Below, piece by piece: positions 9,050-20,319 of a stretch of DNA of 64,000 nucleotides; within the stretch, counting starts at the first letter, position 1; each line of letters opens with the position of its first letter. The notes under the pieces are model-generated. The model did not search any database. It was not told the origin of the DNA and saw nothing but the letters and a program-made list of their open reading frames with translations. Source of the stretch: Microbacterium proteolyticum (lineage in GTDB: Bacteria > Actinomycetota > Actinomycetes > Actinomycetales > Microbacteriaceae). The DNA is taken from positions 1,984,001 through 2,048,000 of the forward strand of contig NZ_CP121274.1 in NCBI RefSeq assembly GCF_029639405.1, in the 5' to 3' direction. The position numbers and the translations under genes are program-made.

Positions 9050-9152
9050 ACGAAGGGGAGAGCAAGGGATCACGTCCGAGCGCGACGTCGCCCCCACCCT
9101 CGTGTCCGATTTCCGCCGGTACATGTCGGTGGTCGGTGGCAGGGTGGATGCC

Positions 9153-10670
9153 ATGACCTCCACCGCCGCCGACATTCGGGGCTTCGACGAGCGCTACCGC
9201 GTGATCCAGTCGCGCGACCGGCGCTTCGACGGGCAGTTCGTCACGGCCGTGAGCTCCACCGGCATCTACTGTCGTCCGAGCTGCCCCGCGCGCACGCCGA
9301 AGGAGGCGAACGTGACGTTCTACGCCACGTCGGCCGCGGCGCACGAGGCGGGGTACCGCGCGTGCAAGCGCTGCCTGCCCGAGGCCGCACCGGGATCCCC
9401 GGCCTGGGACGTCCGGGGCGACGTCGCCGCCCGCGCGATGCGCCTCATCGCCGACGGCGTCGTCGATCGCGAGGGCGTGCCCGGCCTCGCGCGGCGTCTC
9501 GGGTACTCCTCCCGCCACCTCGGCCGCCTGCTCACCGCCGAGCTCGGCGCGGGGCCCCTCGCCCTGGCGCGGGCGCAGCGCGCCCACACCGCCCGGGCCC
9601 TGCTCGTGGGCACCGACCTGTCGGCATCCGATGTCGCGTTCTCGGCGGGCTTCTCGAGCGTGCGGCAGTTCACCGAGACGATCGGAGAGGTCTTCGGCAT
9701 GTCGCCGACCGCTCTCCGCGCCCGACGCTCCCGTGCCGCGGGCACCGTCCCGGTCGGTGAGATCGACCTGGCCCTTCCCGTCCGCGGCCCGATCGACACC
9801 GTCGGCCTGTTCGGCTGGATGCGGGCGCACGCGATCCCCGGCGTCGAGATCGGCGGCGACGCCTCATTCGCACGCGTGATCCGGATGCCAGGGGGACCGG
9901 CGTGGTTCGAGGTGCGACGCGACGCCGACTCCCGCCTGCGCCTGCGCGCGCGGCTGACCGCCCTCGCCGACCTCGGCACCCTGATCGCGCGCGTCCGGCG
10001 CCTGTTCGACCTCGACGCCGATCCGCTCGCGATCGACGAGGCGCTCGCCCGGCATCCCGAGCTCGCGCCCGCGGTCGCCGCGGTTCCGGGCGTGCGCGTG
10101 CCGGGGGCCATGGATGCCGCCGAGATGCTGCTGCGCGCGATGATCGGCCAGCAGATCAGCGTGGCGTCCGCGCGGACGATGCAGGGGCGCCTGTCGGCCG
10201 AGCTCGGCGAGCGGACCGAGATCGGGGGAGCCGCGATGACGCTCTTCCCCGACCCCGCGGTCATCGCCGAGCAGGGTTTCGACGTGCTCCGCGGGCCGAC
10301 CGCGCGCCGCCGCGCGATCGTCGAGGCCGCCGTGGCGCTCGCCGACGGCTCGCTGACGCTCGGGCCGGGTGACGACGGCGCCGAGCAGCGCGCGCGGCTC
10401 CTCTCGATGCGGGGGATCGGGCCCTGGACCGCCGACTACGTCCGCATGCGGGTGATCGGCGACCCCGACGTCCTGCTTCCCGGTGACGTCGCCGCGCGCG
10501 CCGGTGCGGCGGCGCTGGGGCTGCCCTCCGACCCCGCGGGATTCACGCGATGGTCGGAGCGCGCGGCGCCGTGGCGCAGCTACGCAATGGCCCATTACTG
10601 GTACGCCGCCCCCGTGACCCGGGCGTGGCGCACGCCGACCCCTTCGACCGAAAGCGAGCCCGCCCCGTGA
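9153..10670 (+). CDS. alkA: Ada-AlkA fusion: methyl-sensing AraC-type regulator with DNA-3-methyladenine glycosylase
   Basis: A 505-residue fusion for the adaptive response to DNA alkylation. The N-terminal Ada zinc domain carries Cys40, Cys44 (YCRPSC), Cys71 and Cys74 (CKRC); by analogy with E. coli Ada the first is the methyl acceptor. An AraC-type helix-turn-helix follows ([20 protein letters not shown] ... [21 protein letters not shown], about 110-190). The AlkA glycosylase domain follows from about 205, with helix-hairpin-helix [13 protein letters not shown] and the catalytic Asp near residue 445 in LPGDVAAR. The ATG at 9153 is preferred; an ATG ten codons upstream (9123) is possible. 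Its stop overlaps the Ogt start by GTGA, so the two repair genes are coupled. Confidence 0.9.
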   Translation: MTSTAADIRGFDERYRVIQSRDRRFDGQFVTAVSSTGIYCRPSCPARTPKEANVTFYATSAAAHEAGYRACKRCLPEAAPGSPAWDVRGDVAARAMRLIADGVVDREGVPGLARRLGYSSRHLGRLLTAELGAGPLALARAQRAHTARALLVGTDLSASDVAFSAGFSSVRQFTETIGEVFGMSPTALRARRSRAAGTVPVGEIDLALPVRGPIDTVGLFGWMRAHAIPGVEIGGDASFARVIRMPGGPAWFEVRRDADSRLRLRARLTALADLGTLIARVRRLFDLDADPLAIDEALARHPELAPAVAAVPGVRVPGAMDAAEMLLRAMIGQQISVASARTMQGRLSAELGERTEIGGAAMTLFPDPAVIAEQGFDVLRGPTARRRAIVEAAVALADGSLTLGPGDDGAEQRARLLSMRGIGPWTADYVRMRVIGDPDVLLPGDVAARAGAAALGLPSDPAGFTRWSERAAPWRSYAMAHYWYAAPVTRAWRTPTPSTESEPAP

Positions 10671-11164
10671 CCACCGCGACCCTCCAGTTCGTCGACACCC
10701 CCGACGGTCCCTTCGCGATCCTCGCCGACGCCGCCGACCGCGTGCTCGTCTCCGGCTGGACCGACGAGGTGGATGCCGTGCTCGACCGGCTCCGCCCGAC
10801 CCACCGCCCCGCCGAGGTCGTGCCGGGCGAGACGCGCGCCGCCGCGGCCGTCGCGGCCTACTACGACGGCGATCTTGCGGCGATCGACGGCGTCGAGGTC
10901 GTGCAGTTCGGAACGCCGCTGCAGCAGCGAGGGTGGTCCGCCCTCCGGGCCATCCGGCCGGGAGCGCCGCTCACGTACACGGGGTTCGCCACCGCCCTGG
11001 GCTCGCCCACGGCCGTCCGGGCGGCGGCATCCATCTGCGCCCGGAACGCGCCCGCGCTTTTCGTGCCCTGCCATCGCGTGCTGCGCGGCGACGGCACGAT
11101 GGGCGGTTTCGCGTGGGGCGTGGACGTCAAGCGACGCCTGCTCGAGCGCGAAGCCGCGGGCTGA
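10667..11164 (+). CDS. ogt: Methylated-DNA--protein-cysteine S-methyltransferase
   Basis: A 165-residue suicide methyltransferase that repairs O6-methylguanine. The active site PCHRVL is visible with Cys135, followed by the [16 protein letters not shown] segment; [15 protein letters not shown] is the DNA-binding helix region. The GTG start at 10667 overlaps the upstream TGA (GTGA), giving a two-gene alkylation repair operon with the Ada-AlkA protein as both sensor and co-enzyme. Confidence 0.93.
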   Translation: MTTATLQFVDTPDGPFAILADAADRVLVSGWTDEVDAVLDRLRPTHRPAEVVPGETRAAAAVAAYYDGDLAAIDGVEVVQFGTPLQQRGWSALRAIRPGAPLTYTGFATALGSPTAVRAAASICARNAPALFVPCHRVLRGDGTMGGFAWGVDVKRRLLEREAAG

Positions 11165-11167
11165 CGC

Positions 11168-11253
11168 GCCGCACAACCTCAGCGATTCGCTCAACCTCAG
11201 CGGCAGGGAGCCGGATGCCGCTGACGTCGAGCGGATCGCTGAGGTTGTGCCGC
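11168..11253. repeat. 86-bp intergenic palindrome (singleton type)
   Basis: The 37-nt arms at 11168-11204 and 11217-11253 match in about 32 of 37 positions around a 12-nt loop. The arm contains CACAACCTCAGCGAT and a second CTCAACCTCAGCGG, so AACCTCAGCG is also a short direct repeat inside the arm. It starts 4 bp after the ogt stop codon and may terminate the repair operon. Confidence 0.8.
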
Positions 11254-11393
11254 AGCCGGGCACCCCGGCGTGCCCGCGGCCCGTGCCGCGACAGCCCGCC
11301 GCAGAATCCACGCTTGCCCTCGGCGAACTCTCAGGCATATCCTGAAAAGCTGCCGCGCCCCCCGGCGGCTGCGCACCGATCGAGGAGGATGCC

Positions 11394-11474
11394 ATGGACC
11401 AGATCGACGCCACCGTCGTACGTGCCGCCTCCTTTCCCGGCATCCGCGTCATCCGCCTCCCGCGTCGCCCGTAG
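11394..11474 (+). CDS. Possible 26-residue leader peptide upstream of the ABC exporter
   Basis: A short ORF, ATG at 11394 to TAG at 11472-11474, encodes 26 residues ending VIRLPRRP. It is preceded by a very good ribosome site (GAGGAGG, 7 bp upstream), much better than that of the exporter gene 100 bp downstream. A possible promoter lies upstream (TTGCCC at 11314, 16 bp, CATATC at 11336). After the stop a 7-bp hairpin (CCGGTGG/CCACCGG, 11503-11520) precedes the exporter start. This layout resembles ribosome-stalling leaders of actinobacterial resistance transporters, but nothing in the sequence proves translation. Confidence 0.4.
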   Translation: MDQIDATVVRAASFPGIRVIRLPRRP

Positions 11475-11573
11475 CGCTTCGGCCGCTCCCGCGTCGCACG
11501 TCCCGGTGGGTCTCCACCGGCGCCCCTGGCATCCCTTCTCCCGCGCTCCACTCCCGCGCGTCGCTTCGACCCC

Positions 11574-13472
11574 ATGAGGATCATGACCACCGCAGAAAAC
11601 CGCCCTCACCTGTCGACGCTCCGTTCCCTCGCGCGGGTCCTGCCCATCGCGCGCCCCGTCCTCCCGCGCCTCGCCCTCGGCGCCGTCAGCGCGCTCGGTG
11701 CGAGCGTGCTCGCCCTGGCGATCCCGCTCGTCCTCGAGCAGCTGGTCGCCGGCCCCATCAGCTCGGGCGACCCCGGGCAGCTGGCGTGGGGTGCCGTGCT
11801 CATCCTCGGGCTGGGTCTGGCCGAAGCCGGCATGGTGTGGCTGCGCCGGTGGTTCGTGCTCGCCCCCGCGACGAAGGTCGAGTACGACCTGAGGCAGTCG
11901 TTCTACTCGCGCCTGCAGCGTCTGCCGGTGGCGTTCCACGACCGCTGGCAGTCGGGGCAGCTGCTCTCGCGCATGATGCAGGACATCAGCATGCTGCGCC
12001 GCTGGCTCGCGTTCGGCCTCATCCTGCTGATCGTCAACGTGCTGACGATCCTCATCGGCGCGGTGCTGCTGTTCCGGTGGCACTGGCTGCTGGGGACGCT
12101 CTTCCTCGTCGCCTCCGCGCCGCTGTGGTACGCCGGCTACCGCTTCGAGAAGCGCTACGGCGCCCTCGCGCGACAGAGTCAGGACCAGGCGGGCGACCTC
12201 GCCACCTCGGTGGAGGAGAGCGTTCACGGCATCCGTGTGCTGAAGGCCTTCGGCCGCGGGAAGCACGCTCTGCAGAAGTTCACGCGTCAGGCCGAGTCGC
12301 TGCGCGAGACCGAGCTCGGCAAGGCCCGGGCGATCGGCTGGATCTGGTTCTGGCTGGTGCTGCTGCCCGACATCGCTTTCGCGGTGTGCCTGGGCGCGGG
12401 CATCGTCCTCACGCAGCTGGGGCAGTTGCAGGTGGCGGAGCTCGTGGCGTTCTTCGCGATGGCTACCGTGCTGCGCTGGCCGATGGAGTCGATCGGCTTC
12501 CTGTTCTCGTTCCTGCTCGACGCGCGCACCGCGACCGATCGCATCTTCGAGGTGTTCGACGAGCAGAACACGATCGTCGATCCCGAAGAACCGCGTACGA
12601 TCGCCGAGCCGCGCGGCGAGCTCGTCCTCGAGGGCGTGCATTTCCGGTATCAGGATGCCGCCGACACCGAGCCGGACCTCCTCGACGGCGTCGACCTGAG
12701 CCTGCGGCCCGGTGAGACGATGGCGCTGGTCGGTCTGACCGGTTCCGGGAAGACGACGCTCACCACGCTCCCGGGCCGTCTGTACGACGTCACCGGTGGC
12801 CGGGTGCTGCTCGACGGGATCGATGTGCGGGAGCTGCGGCTGTCGGAGCTGCGACGGCACGTGGGCATGGCGTTCGAGGACGCCACGCTCTTCTCGCAGA
12901 CCGTGCGCGCGAACGTGCTGCTCGGCCGGGAAGACCTCGAGCCGGGCTCGCCCGAGGCCGAGGCCGTGCTCACCGAAGCGCTCGAGGTCGCGCAGGCGCA
13001 CTTCGTCCACGACCTGCCCGACGGGCTCGACACCGTCATCGGCGAGGAGGGGTTGAGCCTGTCCGGCGGCCAGCGTCAGCGTCTCGCGCTCGCCCGCGCG
13101 GTCGCCGCGCGGCCCGCCGTGCTCGTGCTCGACGACCCGCTGTCGGCGCTCGACGTCGACACCGAAGCTCTCGTGGAGGATGCGCTCCGCGAGGTGCTGA
13201 GCGAGACCACCGCCCTCGTCGTCGCGCACCGTCCCTCGACCGTGACGCTCGCCGACCGGGTGGCCCTGCTGCAGGACGGCCGTATCACCGCGGTCGGCAC
13301 GCACTCCGACCTGCTCCGCCGGAGCGACGCCTACCGGCACGTGATCTCCAGCCTCGAAGAGGCCGAGGCCGAACGCGAGGCGCAGACCGGCGCGATCCCC
13401 GTGATCCGAACCGGCCCCGACACCGCGGCATCCGCCGACGAACCCCTGCCCGCGAAGGAGGCGACCCGATGA
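11574..13472 (+). CDS. ABC exporter half-transporter, subunit with degenerate ATP site
   Basis: A 632-residue type IV ABC exporter: six-helix membrane domain (about 1-330) plus one nucleotide-binding domain. Walker [10 protein letters not shown] is near 387, the signature LSGGQ near 496, and Walker [12 protein letters not shown] near 517. Walker B ends in Asp rather than the catalytic Glu, so the ATP site using this Walker B is catalytically weakened, as in one subunit of heterodimeric exporters of the TM287/288 or BmrC/D type. The start could be ATG 11574 or, with GAGGA just ahead, ATG 11583. It overlaps the partner gene by 4 nt (ATGA). Confidence 0.88.
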   Translation: MRIMTTAENRPHLSTLRSLARVLPIARPVLPRLALGAVSALGASVLALAIPLVLEQLVAGPISSGDPGQLAWGAVLILGLGLAEAGMVWLRRWFVLAPATKVEYDLRQSFYSRLQRLPVAFHDRWQSGQLLSRMMQDISMLRRWLAFGLILLIVNVLTILIGAVLLFRWHWLLGTLFLVASAPLWYAGYRFEKRYGALARQSQDQAGDLATSVEESVHGIRVLKAFGRGKHALQKFTRQAESLRETELGKARAIGWIWFWLVLLPDIAFAVCLGAGIVLTQLGQLQVAELVAFFAMATVLRWPMESIGFLFSFLLDARTATDRIFEVFDEQNTIVDPEEPRTIAEPRGELVLEGVHFRYQDAADTEPDLLDGVDLSLRPGETMALVGLTGSGKTTLTTLPGRLYDVTGGRVLLDGIDVRELRLSELRRHVGMAFEDATLFSQTVRANVLLGREDLEPGSPEAEAVLTEALEVAQAHFVHDLPDGLDTVIGEEGLSLSGGQRQRLALARAVAARPAVLVLDDPLSALDVDTEALVEDALREVLSETTALVVAHRPSTVTLADRVALLQDGRITAVGTHSDLLRRSDAYRHVISSLEEAEAEREAQTGAIPVIRTGPDTAASADEPLPAKEATR

Positions 13473-15286
13473 GCACGACCACCGTCACCGGGACCAGCGG
13501 CGAAGATCGCTCGGACTACACCCGCGACGAGAGCCGGGCGATCCGCCAGCGCTCGCTGCGCCTGCTCGGCTCGCTCGTCTCGCCGCTGCGCGGTCAGCTG
13601 GTGCTCGCCGCCGCCGTGCTCGTGATCTCGACGGCCCTGCGCGTCGCGGGCCCCGCGCTGATCGCCTACGGCATCGACAACGCCCTGCCCGCGGTGATCC
13701 AGAACAACGACTGGATGCCGACGATCATGGTCGTCGCGATCTACCTCACGGCCGGCATCGGCGGTGCGGTGCTGATCGGGTGGTACGTCGTGGTGGCGGC
13801 CCGCCTCACCCAGGCGGTCATGCTCGACCTGCGCAAGCGCATCTTCCTGCACACCCAGCGCTTGAGTCTGGAGTTCCACGAGTCGTACACGTCCGGCCGC
13901 ATCATCTCGCGGCAGACGAGCGACCTCGACACCATCCGCGAACTGCTCGACGGCGGCCTGAACGAGCTGGTCTCCGGCGTGCTGTATGGGTTGTTCACCC
14001 TCGTGGCGCTGTTCCTGATCGACTGGCAGTCCGGGCTGGTGCTCGCGGTCATGGGATTGCCGCTGTACCTGCTCATGCGGTGGTTCTACGGCCGGTCGCA
14101 GGTGATCTACCGCGAGTCGCGGGTGATCAGCGCCCAGGTGATCGTGAAGTTCGTCGAGAGCATGACCGGCATCCGGGCCGTGAAGGCCTTCCGCAAAGAG
14201 CCGCGGAACGACGAGGAGTTCGGCGATCTCGCGGGCCAGTACCGCGACGTGAACATGCGCTCGATCCGGCTGTTCGGCACCTTCGAGCCGGGCCTCATGG
14301 CCGTGGCATCCGTGTCGGTCGCGCTCGTGCTGCTGTGGGGCGGTGGTCGTGTCATCGGCGGCGCGCTCGAGATCGGTGTGCTCGCGGCGGCGGTGCTGTA
14401 CGTGCGCAACTTCTTCGCCCCGCTGCAGGAGGTGGCGTTCTTCCTCAACTCGTACCAGTCCGCCACCGCGGCGCTCGAGAAGGTGTCCGGCGTGCTGGAG
14501 GAGCAGCCGACGGTGCCCGATCCGGTCGACCCGGTCGACCTGTGGAGCGCCCGCGGCCACGTGCGCTTCGACGATGTCACCTTCGGGTACTCGGAGGGGC
14601 GTGTCATCCTGCCGCACTTCTCGCTCGACATCCCCGCGGGGCAGACGATCGCCCTCGTCGGCACCACCGGCGCCGGCAAGACGACGCTCGCCAAGCTCAT
14701 CTCCCGCTTCTACGACCCCACGAAGGGGGCGGTGACGCTCGATGACGTGGACCTCCGTCGCCTGCACCCCAAGGACCTGCGTCGGGCGATCGTCATGGTG
14801 ACGCAGGAGGCGTACCTGTTCAGCGGAACGGTGGCCGACAACATCGCCCTCGGGAAGCCCGACGCGACGATGGAGGAGATCCGCGCGGCCGCCCGGGCCG
14901 TGGGCGCCGACGGCTTCATCGAGAAGCTGCCCGACGGCTACGACACCGACGTGAACAAGCGCGGCGGGCGCGTGTCGGCCGGACAACGGCAGCTGATCTC
15001 GTTCGCGCGGGCGTTCCTCGCCGATCCTGCGGTCCTGATCCTCGACGAGGCGACCGCGTCGCTCGACATCCCCAGCGAGCGGCTCATCCAGGACGCCCTG
15101 CAGACGCTGCTGGCCGACCGCACGGCGATCATCATCGCGCACCGCCTGTCGACGGTCGCGATCGCCGACCGCGTGCTCGTCATGGAGCACGGTCGCATCA
15201 TCGAGGACGACAGCCCCGAGGCGCTCATCGCCGGAACGGGCAAGTTCGCGCAGCTGCACGCGTCGTGGCGGGAGTCGCTCGTCTGA
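13469..15286 (+). CDS. ABC exporter half-transporter, catalytic partner subunit
   Basis: A 605-residue partner of the preceding gene. Walker [10 protein letters not shown] is near 398, the signature VSAGQRQ near 502 and Walker [13 protein letters not shown] near 520, with the normal catalytic Glu. The signature is SAGQ instead of SGGQ. Combined with the Asp Walker B of the partner this gives one canonical and one degenerate ATP site, the hallmark of an asymmetric heterodimer. Drug, lipid or peptide export is plausible; the substrate is unknown. The start ATG overlaps the upstream TGA. Confidence 0.9.
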   Translation: MSTTTVTGTSGEDRSDYTRDESRAIRQRSLRLLGSLVSPLRGQLVLAAAVLVISTALRVAGPALIAYGIDNALPAVIQNNDWMPTIMVVAIYLTAGIGGAVLIGWYVVVAARLTQAVMLDLRKRIFLHTQRLSLEFHESYTSGRIISRQTSDLDTIRELLDGGLNELVSGVLYGLFTLVALFLIDWQSGLVLAVMGLPLYLLMRWFYGRSQVIYRESRVISAQVIVKFVESMTGIRAVKAFRKEPRNDEEFGDLAGQYRDVNMRSIRLFGTFEPGLMAVASVSVALVLLWGGGRVIGGALEIGVLAAAVLYVRNFFAPLQEVAFFLNSYQSATAALEKVSGVLEEQPTVPDPVDPVDLWSARGHVRFDDVTFGYSEGRVILPHFSLDIPAGQTIALVGTTGAGKTTLAKLISRFYDPTKGAVTLDDVDLRRLHPKDLRRAIVMVTQEAYLFSGTVADNIALGKPDATMEEIRAAARAVGADGFIEKLPDGYDTDVNKRGGRVSAGQRQLISFARAFLADPAVLILDEATASLDIPSERLIQDALQTLLADRTAIIIAHRLSTVAIADRVLVMEHGRIIEDDSPEALIAGTGKFAQLHASWRESLV

Positions 15287-15292
15287 CGGATC

Positions 15293-15332
15293 GGGAGGGA
15301 TGCCGCGGCCGCCGGGTCGTGGCATCCCTCCC
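15293..15332. terminator. Bidirectional terminator made from an inverted GGATGCC pair
   Basis: GGGAGGGATGCC at 15293-15304 pairs perfectly with GGCATCCCTCCC at 15321-15332, 6 bp after the exporter stop. The stem contains the window-wide heptamer GGATGCC in inverted orientation. Confidence 0.7.
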
Positions 15333-15614
15333 GCCGCTCCGCTCGGGGTTCGGAGTCCGACGGGTGACTACGCGGCGTCAGCGGGTGATTCGACGCGGAG
15401 CGCCGGGCCGACATGTATACGTTGGGCGGACTGGTCGACCCGACGGCCAGTCCGGCGCGCTCGGGCCGCGCGCCGAGGGGAGGCGGACTCGCCGAACGAC
15501 GTTCCAGCCGTAATGACAGGCCTGCGCCGCCTCCCCTCCACCCCGCCGATGAGGGCAGCGCAGTCCCGCGAGAGGAGCGGTGCCGGGTGTCACCCGTCCC
15601 CGGGCGATCTCGCC
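15333..15614. other. 280-bp gap without a convincing gene but with secondary structure
   Basis: No reading frame here has a ribosome site and plausible protein. Two inverted repeats stand out: GGACTGG (15428-15434) with CCAGTCC, and a perfect 12-bp stem GAGGGGAGGCGG (15475-15486) with its complement at 15527-15538 around a 40-nt loop. The gap lies between convergent genes after a terminator, so it might hold a small RNA or be decayed sequence. I see no known riboswitch or tRNA. Confidence 0.4.
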
Positions 15615-16067
15615 CTAGATGTGGACGCGGGCGACGGTCTCGCCGTACTCCGTCTCTCCGACGGGTTCGAAGCCCGCGCGCAGGAAGAAGCTCTCGGGGC
15701 CGCCGACGCCGGGTTCGTAGATGACGTCGACGTGGTCCATGCCGCGACGGCGCGCCTCCTCGAGGAGCTGCCCCAGCGCGAAACGACCGACACCGCGCCC
15801 CTGGTCGTCGGCGTCGACGTTGATGCGCCACAGCACCGACCGGAAGTGCTCCTCGTGCGCCTCGGGGTCGAAGTTCGCGCTCACGAACCCGACGACCTCG
15901 TCGCCGTCGAGCACGACGCGCTGCCAGGAGGTCTGCGGATCCATCACCGTGGCGGCGATGCCGTAGCTGACCGGCGCGAGGAACTGCTCCTGCCCGGGCT
16001 TGAGCGACAGGTTGTTCACGGCCACGATCGTGGCGGCGGAGAGTTCGACGAGACGAAGGTCGGCCAT
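15615..16067 (-). CDS. GNAT-family N-acetyltransferase (spermidine acetyltransferase-like)
   Basis: A 150-residue acetyl-CoA-dependent acyltransferase. The N-terminus [35 protein letters not shown] resembles the diamine/spermidine acetyltransferase branch. The acetyl-CoA loop is [19 protein letters not shown] (R/Q-x-x-G-x-G/A), and the C-terminus [19 protein letters not shown] is typical. A cytoplasmic single-domain enzyme; the substrate is not certain. It is divergent from icd. Confidence 0.85.
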   Translation of the reverse strand: MADLRLVELSAATIVAVNNLSLKPGQEQFLAPVSYGIAATVMDPQTSWQRVVLDGDEVVGFVSANFDPEAHEEHFRSVLWRINVDADDQGRGVGRFALGQLLEEARRRGMDHVDVIYEPGVGGPESFFLRAGFEPVGETEYGETVARVHI

Positions 16068-16130
16068 GCGCCCAGGCTATCCGCCCCGCCGATCCGCGCA
16101 ACATTCCGGATGCCAACCTCCCGGCATCCA

Positions 16131-16201
16131 CTCGACAAACGCGATGCGCGGCGAGGAACGCGACGTACCGCCGTTTCCCGACGCGGATCGCGTTCCTCGA
16201 G
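16131..16201. repeat. Palindromic element, family A copy 1
   Basis: The 18-nt outer arms at 16131-16148 (CTCGACAAACGCGATGCG) and 16184-16201 match in 15 of 18 positions, and an inner 12-bp perfect stem (CGAGGAACGCGA, 16152-16163 with 16188-16199) offers an alternative fold. Its left half, AAACGCGAT-S-CGCGGCGAG, and its GTTTCCC and GGAT-x-GCGTT stretches line up without gaps with the element at 23701-23767. It lies between the divergent acetyltransferase and icd genes. Confidence 0.75.
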
Positions 16202-16298
16202 ACGGGAGGCGCCCGCGAACTATCTCGACATCAAGAGACTTTGCGCCGGTGCGATAGGCTGAAGCGCAACCCTGGCCGCCTCTACGGAGAGATTCGAC

Positions 16299-18518
<2,220 letters not shown>

Positions 18519-18532
18519 TCGACTGACCCGGG

Positions 18533-18561
18533 AGGGGCGGATGCCATCGGCATCCGCCCCT
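18533..18561 (+). terminator. Terminator of icd (inverted GGATGCC pair)
   Basis: AGGGGCGGATGCC (18533-18545) pairs perfectly over 13 bp with GGCATCCGCCCCT (18549-18561) around a 3-nt loop, 14 bp after the icd stop. The apex is the heptamer GGATGCC facing GGCATCC. Confidence 0.8.
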
Positions 18562-18776
18562 CTGCCGTTCCTGCCCGGCAGATCCCGCGCCCGCGCCCGT
18601 GCGGCGGCCGCGGCGGGACAGAACGTCGGAGTTCTGCCGGAGCGGGGGCGGCATTTCGCCGCGAGACGGGCGGTGTGCGGCCCGATCTCCTGCGGTGTGT
18701 CGCCCGGCGAGGAGTCGAAACGGCAGGCCCAGCGGCGGGCGATGGCCAGAGAACCTGGGCGGCCCATCAACGAAGA
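18562..18776. other. 215-bp spacer between two facing terminators
   Basis: It lies between the icd terminator and the terminator of the L,D-transpeptidase gene. I see only short hairpins (CAGAAC-GTCGGA-GTTCTG near 18620; GCGGC-ATTTC-GCCGC near 18650) and no supported gene. Confidence 0.4.
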
Positions 18777-18806
18777 AGGGGCCGGATGCCATGGCATCCG
18801 GCCCCT
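18777..18806 (-). terminator. Terminator of the L,D-transpeptidase gene (inverted GGATGCC pair)
   Basis: AGGGGCCGGATGCC (18777-18790) pairs perfectly over 14 bp with 18793-18806, with only AT between the arms (the loop opens to at least 4 nt). It is 13 bp beyond the stop of the minus-strand gene. Confidence 0.8.
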
Positions 18807-18819
18807 GTCAGCGGGTGGC

Positions 18820-20220
18820 TCAGTAGTGGACCGAGACCTCCGTGCCGCGGTAGGCCCAGTCGAACAGTTCCTTGGCCTGCGGGATGGTCATGTTGATGCA
18901 GCCGTGGCTCATCGGGGTGCCGAAGTTGTTGTGCCAGTAGGTGCCGTGGAATCCCTCGTCACCGTTGAAGTACGACACCCACGGGACGTCCTTGGTGCAG
19001 TAGTCGTAGCCGGGCACGCAGCCCATGTCCTGCATCTCGGTCTTCCAGCCGATGCGGAAGTTGCCGGTGTGGGTCGCGTGATCGCCGGCGCCCGACGAGA
19101 TCGTGTACGTGCGGTACACCTGCCCGTTCTGGTACAGCGTCGTCGTCTGCGTGCTGAGGTTGACGTCGATGTGACGTTCGGTCTTGGTCGTCTCGAACGG
19201 CGTCTCGGCGACCGTCAGGGCGAACTTTCCGTTGGCCTCGGCCAGCTGCGCGGCGAAGGCGGCGGCGATGCCCGAGGTGTCGCCGATCGATCGGCCCGTC
19301 TGACCCTCGGTGAGCGTCTTGATGACCTCGCCGCCGGTGTCGACGATGACGTCGGCGTTCACGGCGCCGCGGTCGACCTGACCGGCGAGACCATCGACGA
19401 CCTTCTGGATGCCGGCCTGATCGGCGGCGACGGGGAACTCGCCCTTGCCGTCGGAGGTGACGGTGAGCCACGACGCGGCGGTAGCCCGGTCGACGGGCAC
19501 CGTGCGCTCGTCGCCGATGTAGAAGCCGATGTTGTCGAGGATGCCGTTGAGCCCCGCCACAGCGGCGTCGGCCTTCTCCGTGCTCACCGCGGCGTCGACC
19601 GGCACCAGTCCCGCCTGGACGGACGTCGCCGCCGTACCGGCGTCGAATGCCGACTGCAGCGCCGCCGTGACGGCCGCGACGTCGATGCCCTCGCCGGCCT
19701 CGGCCGGGGTCGCGACGTACGACTGCGAGCCGGTGTCGAAGGCGACGGCCGCGTCGACGGGCGCGCGGTAGGTGCCCGGGGCCTTCTCGCGCAGAACCGA
19801 CGCGGCGGCGGCGGGGTCGACCTGGACCTCGACACCGGTGCCCGCGGGGAACCACGCCGCCGGCTTCCACATCGGGTTGTCGGCGAAGGCCTTCTCGGCG
19901 ATCGCCGTGGCGTCGACGGTGGCGCCGAGATCGGCGCCGGTGACGGTCACCTCGCCCGCGGGGCTCTCGACGGTCACCTCGGTCGTCGCGAGACGGGCCG
20001 AGATCGCCTGGGCCGCGGCTCCGGCGGTGAGGCCGCCGATCTGCACACCGGCCACCGAGGCGCCGGGGGCGATGAGCACGAGCGAGGCCGCGATCAAGGC
20101 GACCGCGGTCGCGCCCGCGGGAATGCCGATCCACAGTCCCGAGCGGTTCTTCCGCTTGGCGGGCTCGGGAGGAGCCCAGGCGTAGGTGACGCCGTCGGTG
20201 CCGTTCGCGCCGTCGGTCAT
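18820..20220 (-). CDS. L,D-transpeptidase with substrate-binding repeats (cell wall cross-linking)
   Basis: A 466-residue membrane-anchored transpeptidase making 3-3 cross-links in peptidoglycan. There is a short cytoplasmic N-terminus, one membrane helix at about 29-51 (IGIPAGATAVALIAASLVLIA), an extracellular region with two PG_binding_4-like modules (about 60-330), then the YkuD catalytic domain. The active-site motif is HGTYWHNNFG...SHGCINM with nucleophile Cys441 and the upstream His. Start ATG 20220 with GGGGGG 5-11 bp upstream. A single-gene unit on the minus strand. Confidence 0.92.
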   Translation of the reverse strand: MTDGANGTDGVTYAWAPPEPAKRKNRSGLWIGIPAGATAVALIAASLVLIAPGASVAGVQIGGLTAGAAAQAISARLATTEVTVESPAGEVTVTGADLGATVDATAIAEKAFADNPMWKPAAWFPAGTGVEVQVDPAAAASVLREKAPGTYRAPVDAAVAFDTGSQSYVATPAEAGEGIDVAAVTAALQSAFDAGTAATSVQAGLVPVDAAVSTEKADAAVAGLNGILDNIGFYIGDERTVPVDRATAASWLTVTSDGKGEFPVAADQAGIQKVVDGLAGQVDRGAVNADVIVDTGGEVIKTLTEGQTGRSIGDTSGIAAAFAAQLAEANGKFALTVAETPFETTKTERHIDVNLSTQTTTLYQNGQVYRTYTISSGAGDHATHTGNFRIGWKTEMQDMGCVPGYDYCTKDVPWVSYFNGDEGFHGTYWHNNFGTPMSHGCINMTIPQAKELFDWAYRGTEVSVHY

Positions 20221-20319
20221 AGGTGAACCCCCCAGAAAGTCAGTCTTTCCATGGTAGGCGGGTACCCTTCGTCCCAGCCGTGAGGTTTGTCACGTTCTGG
20301 TTACACCGGGGCGGGGGAG

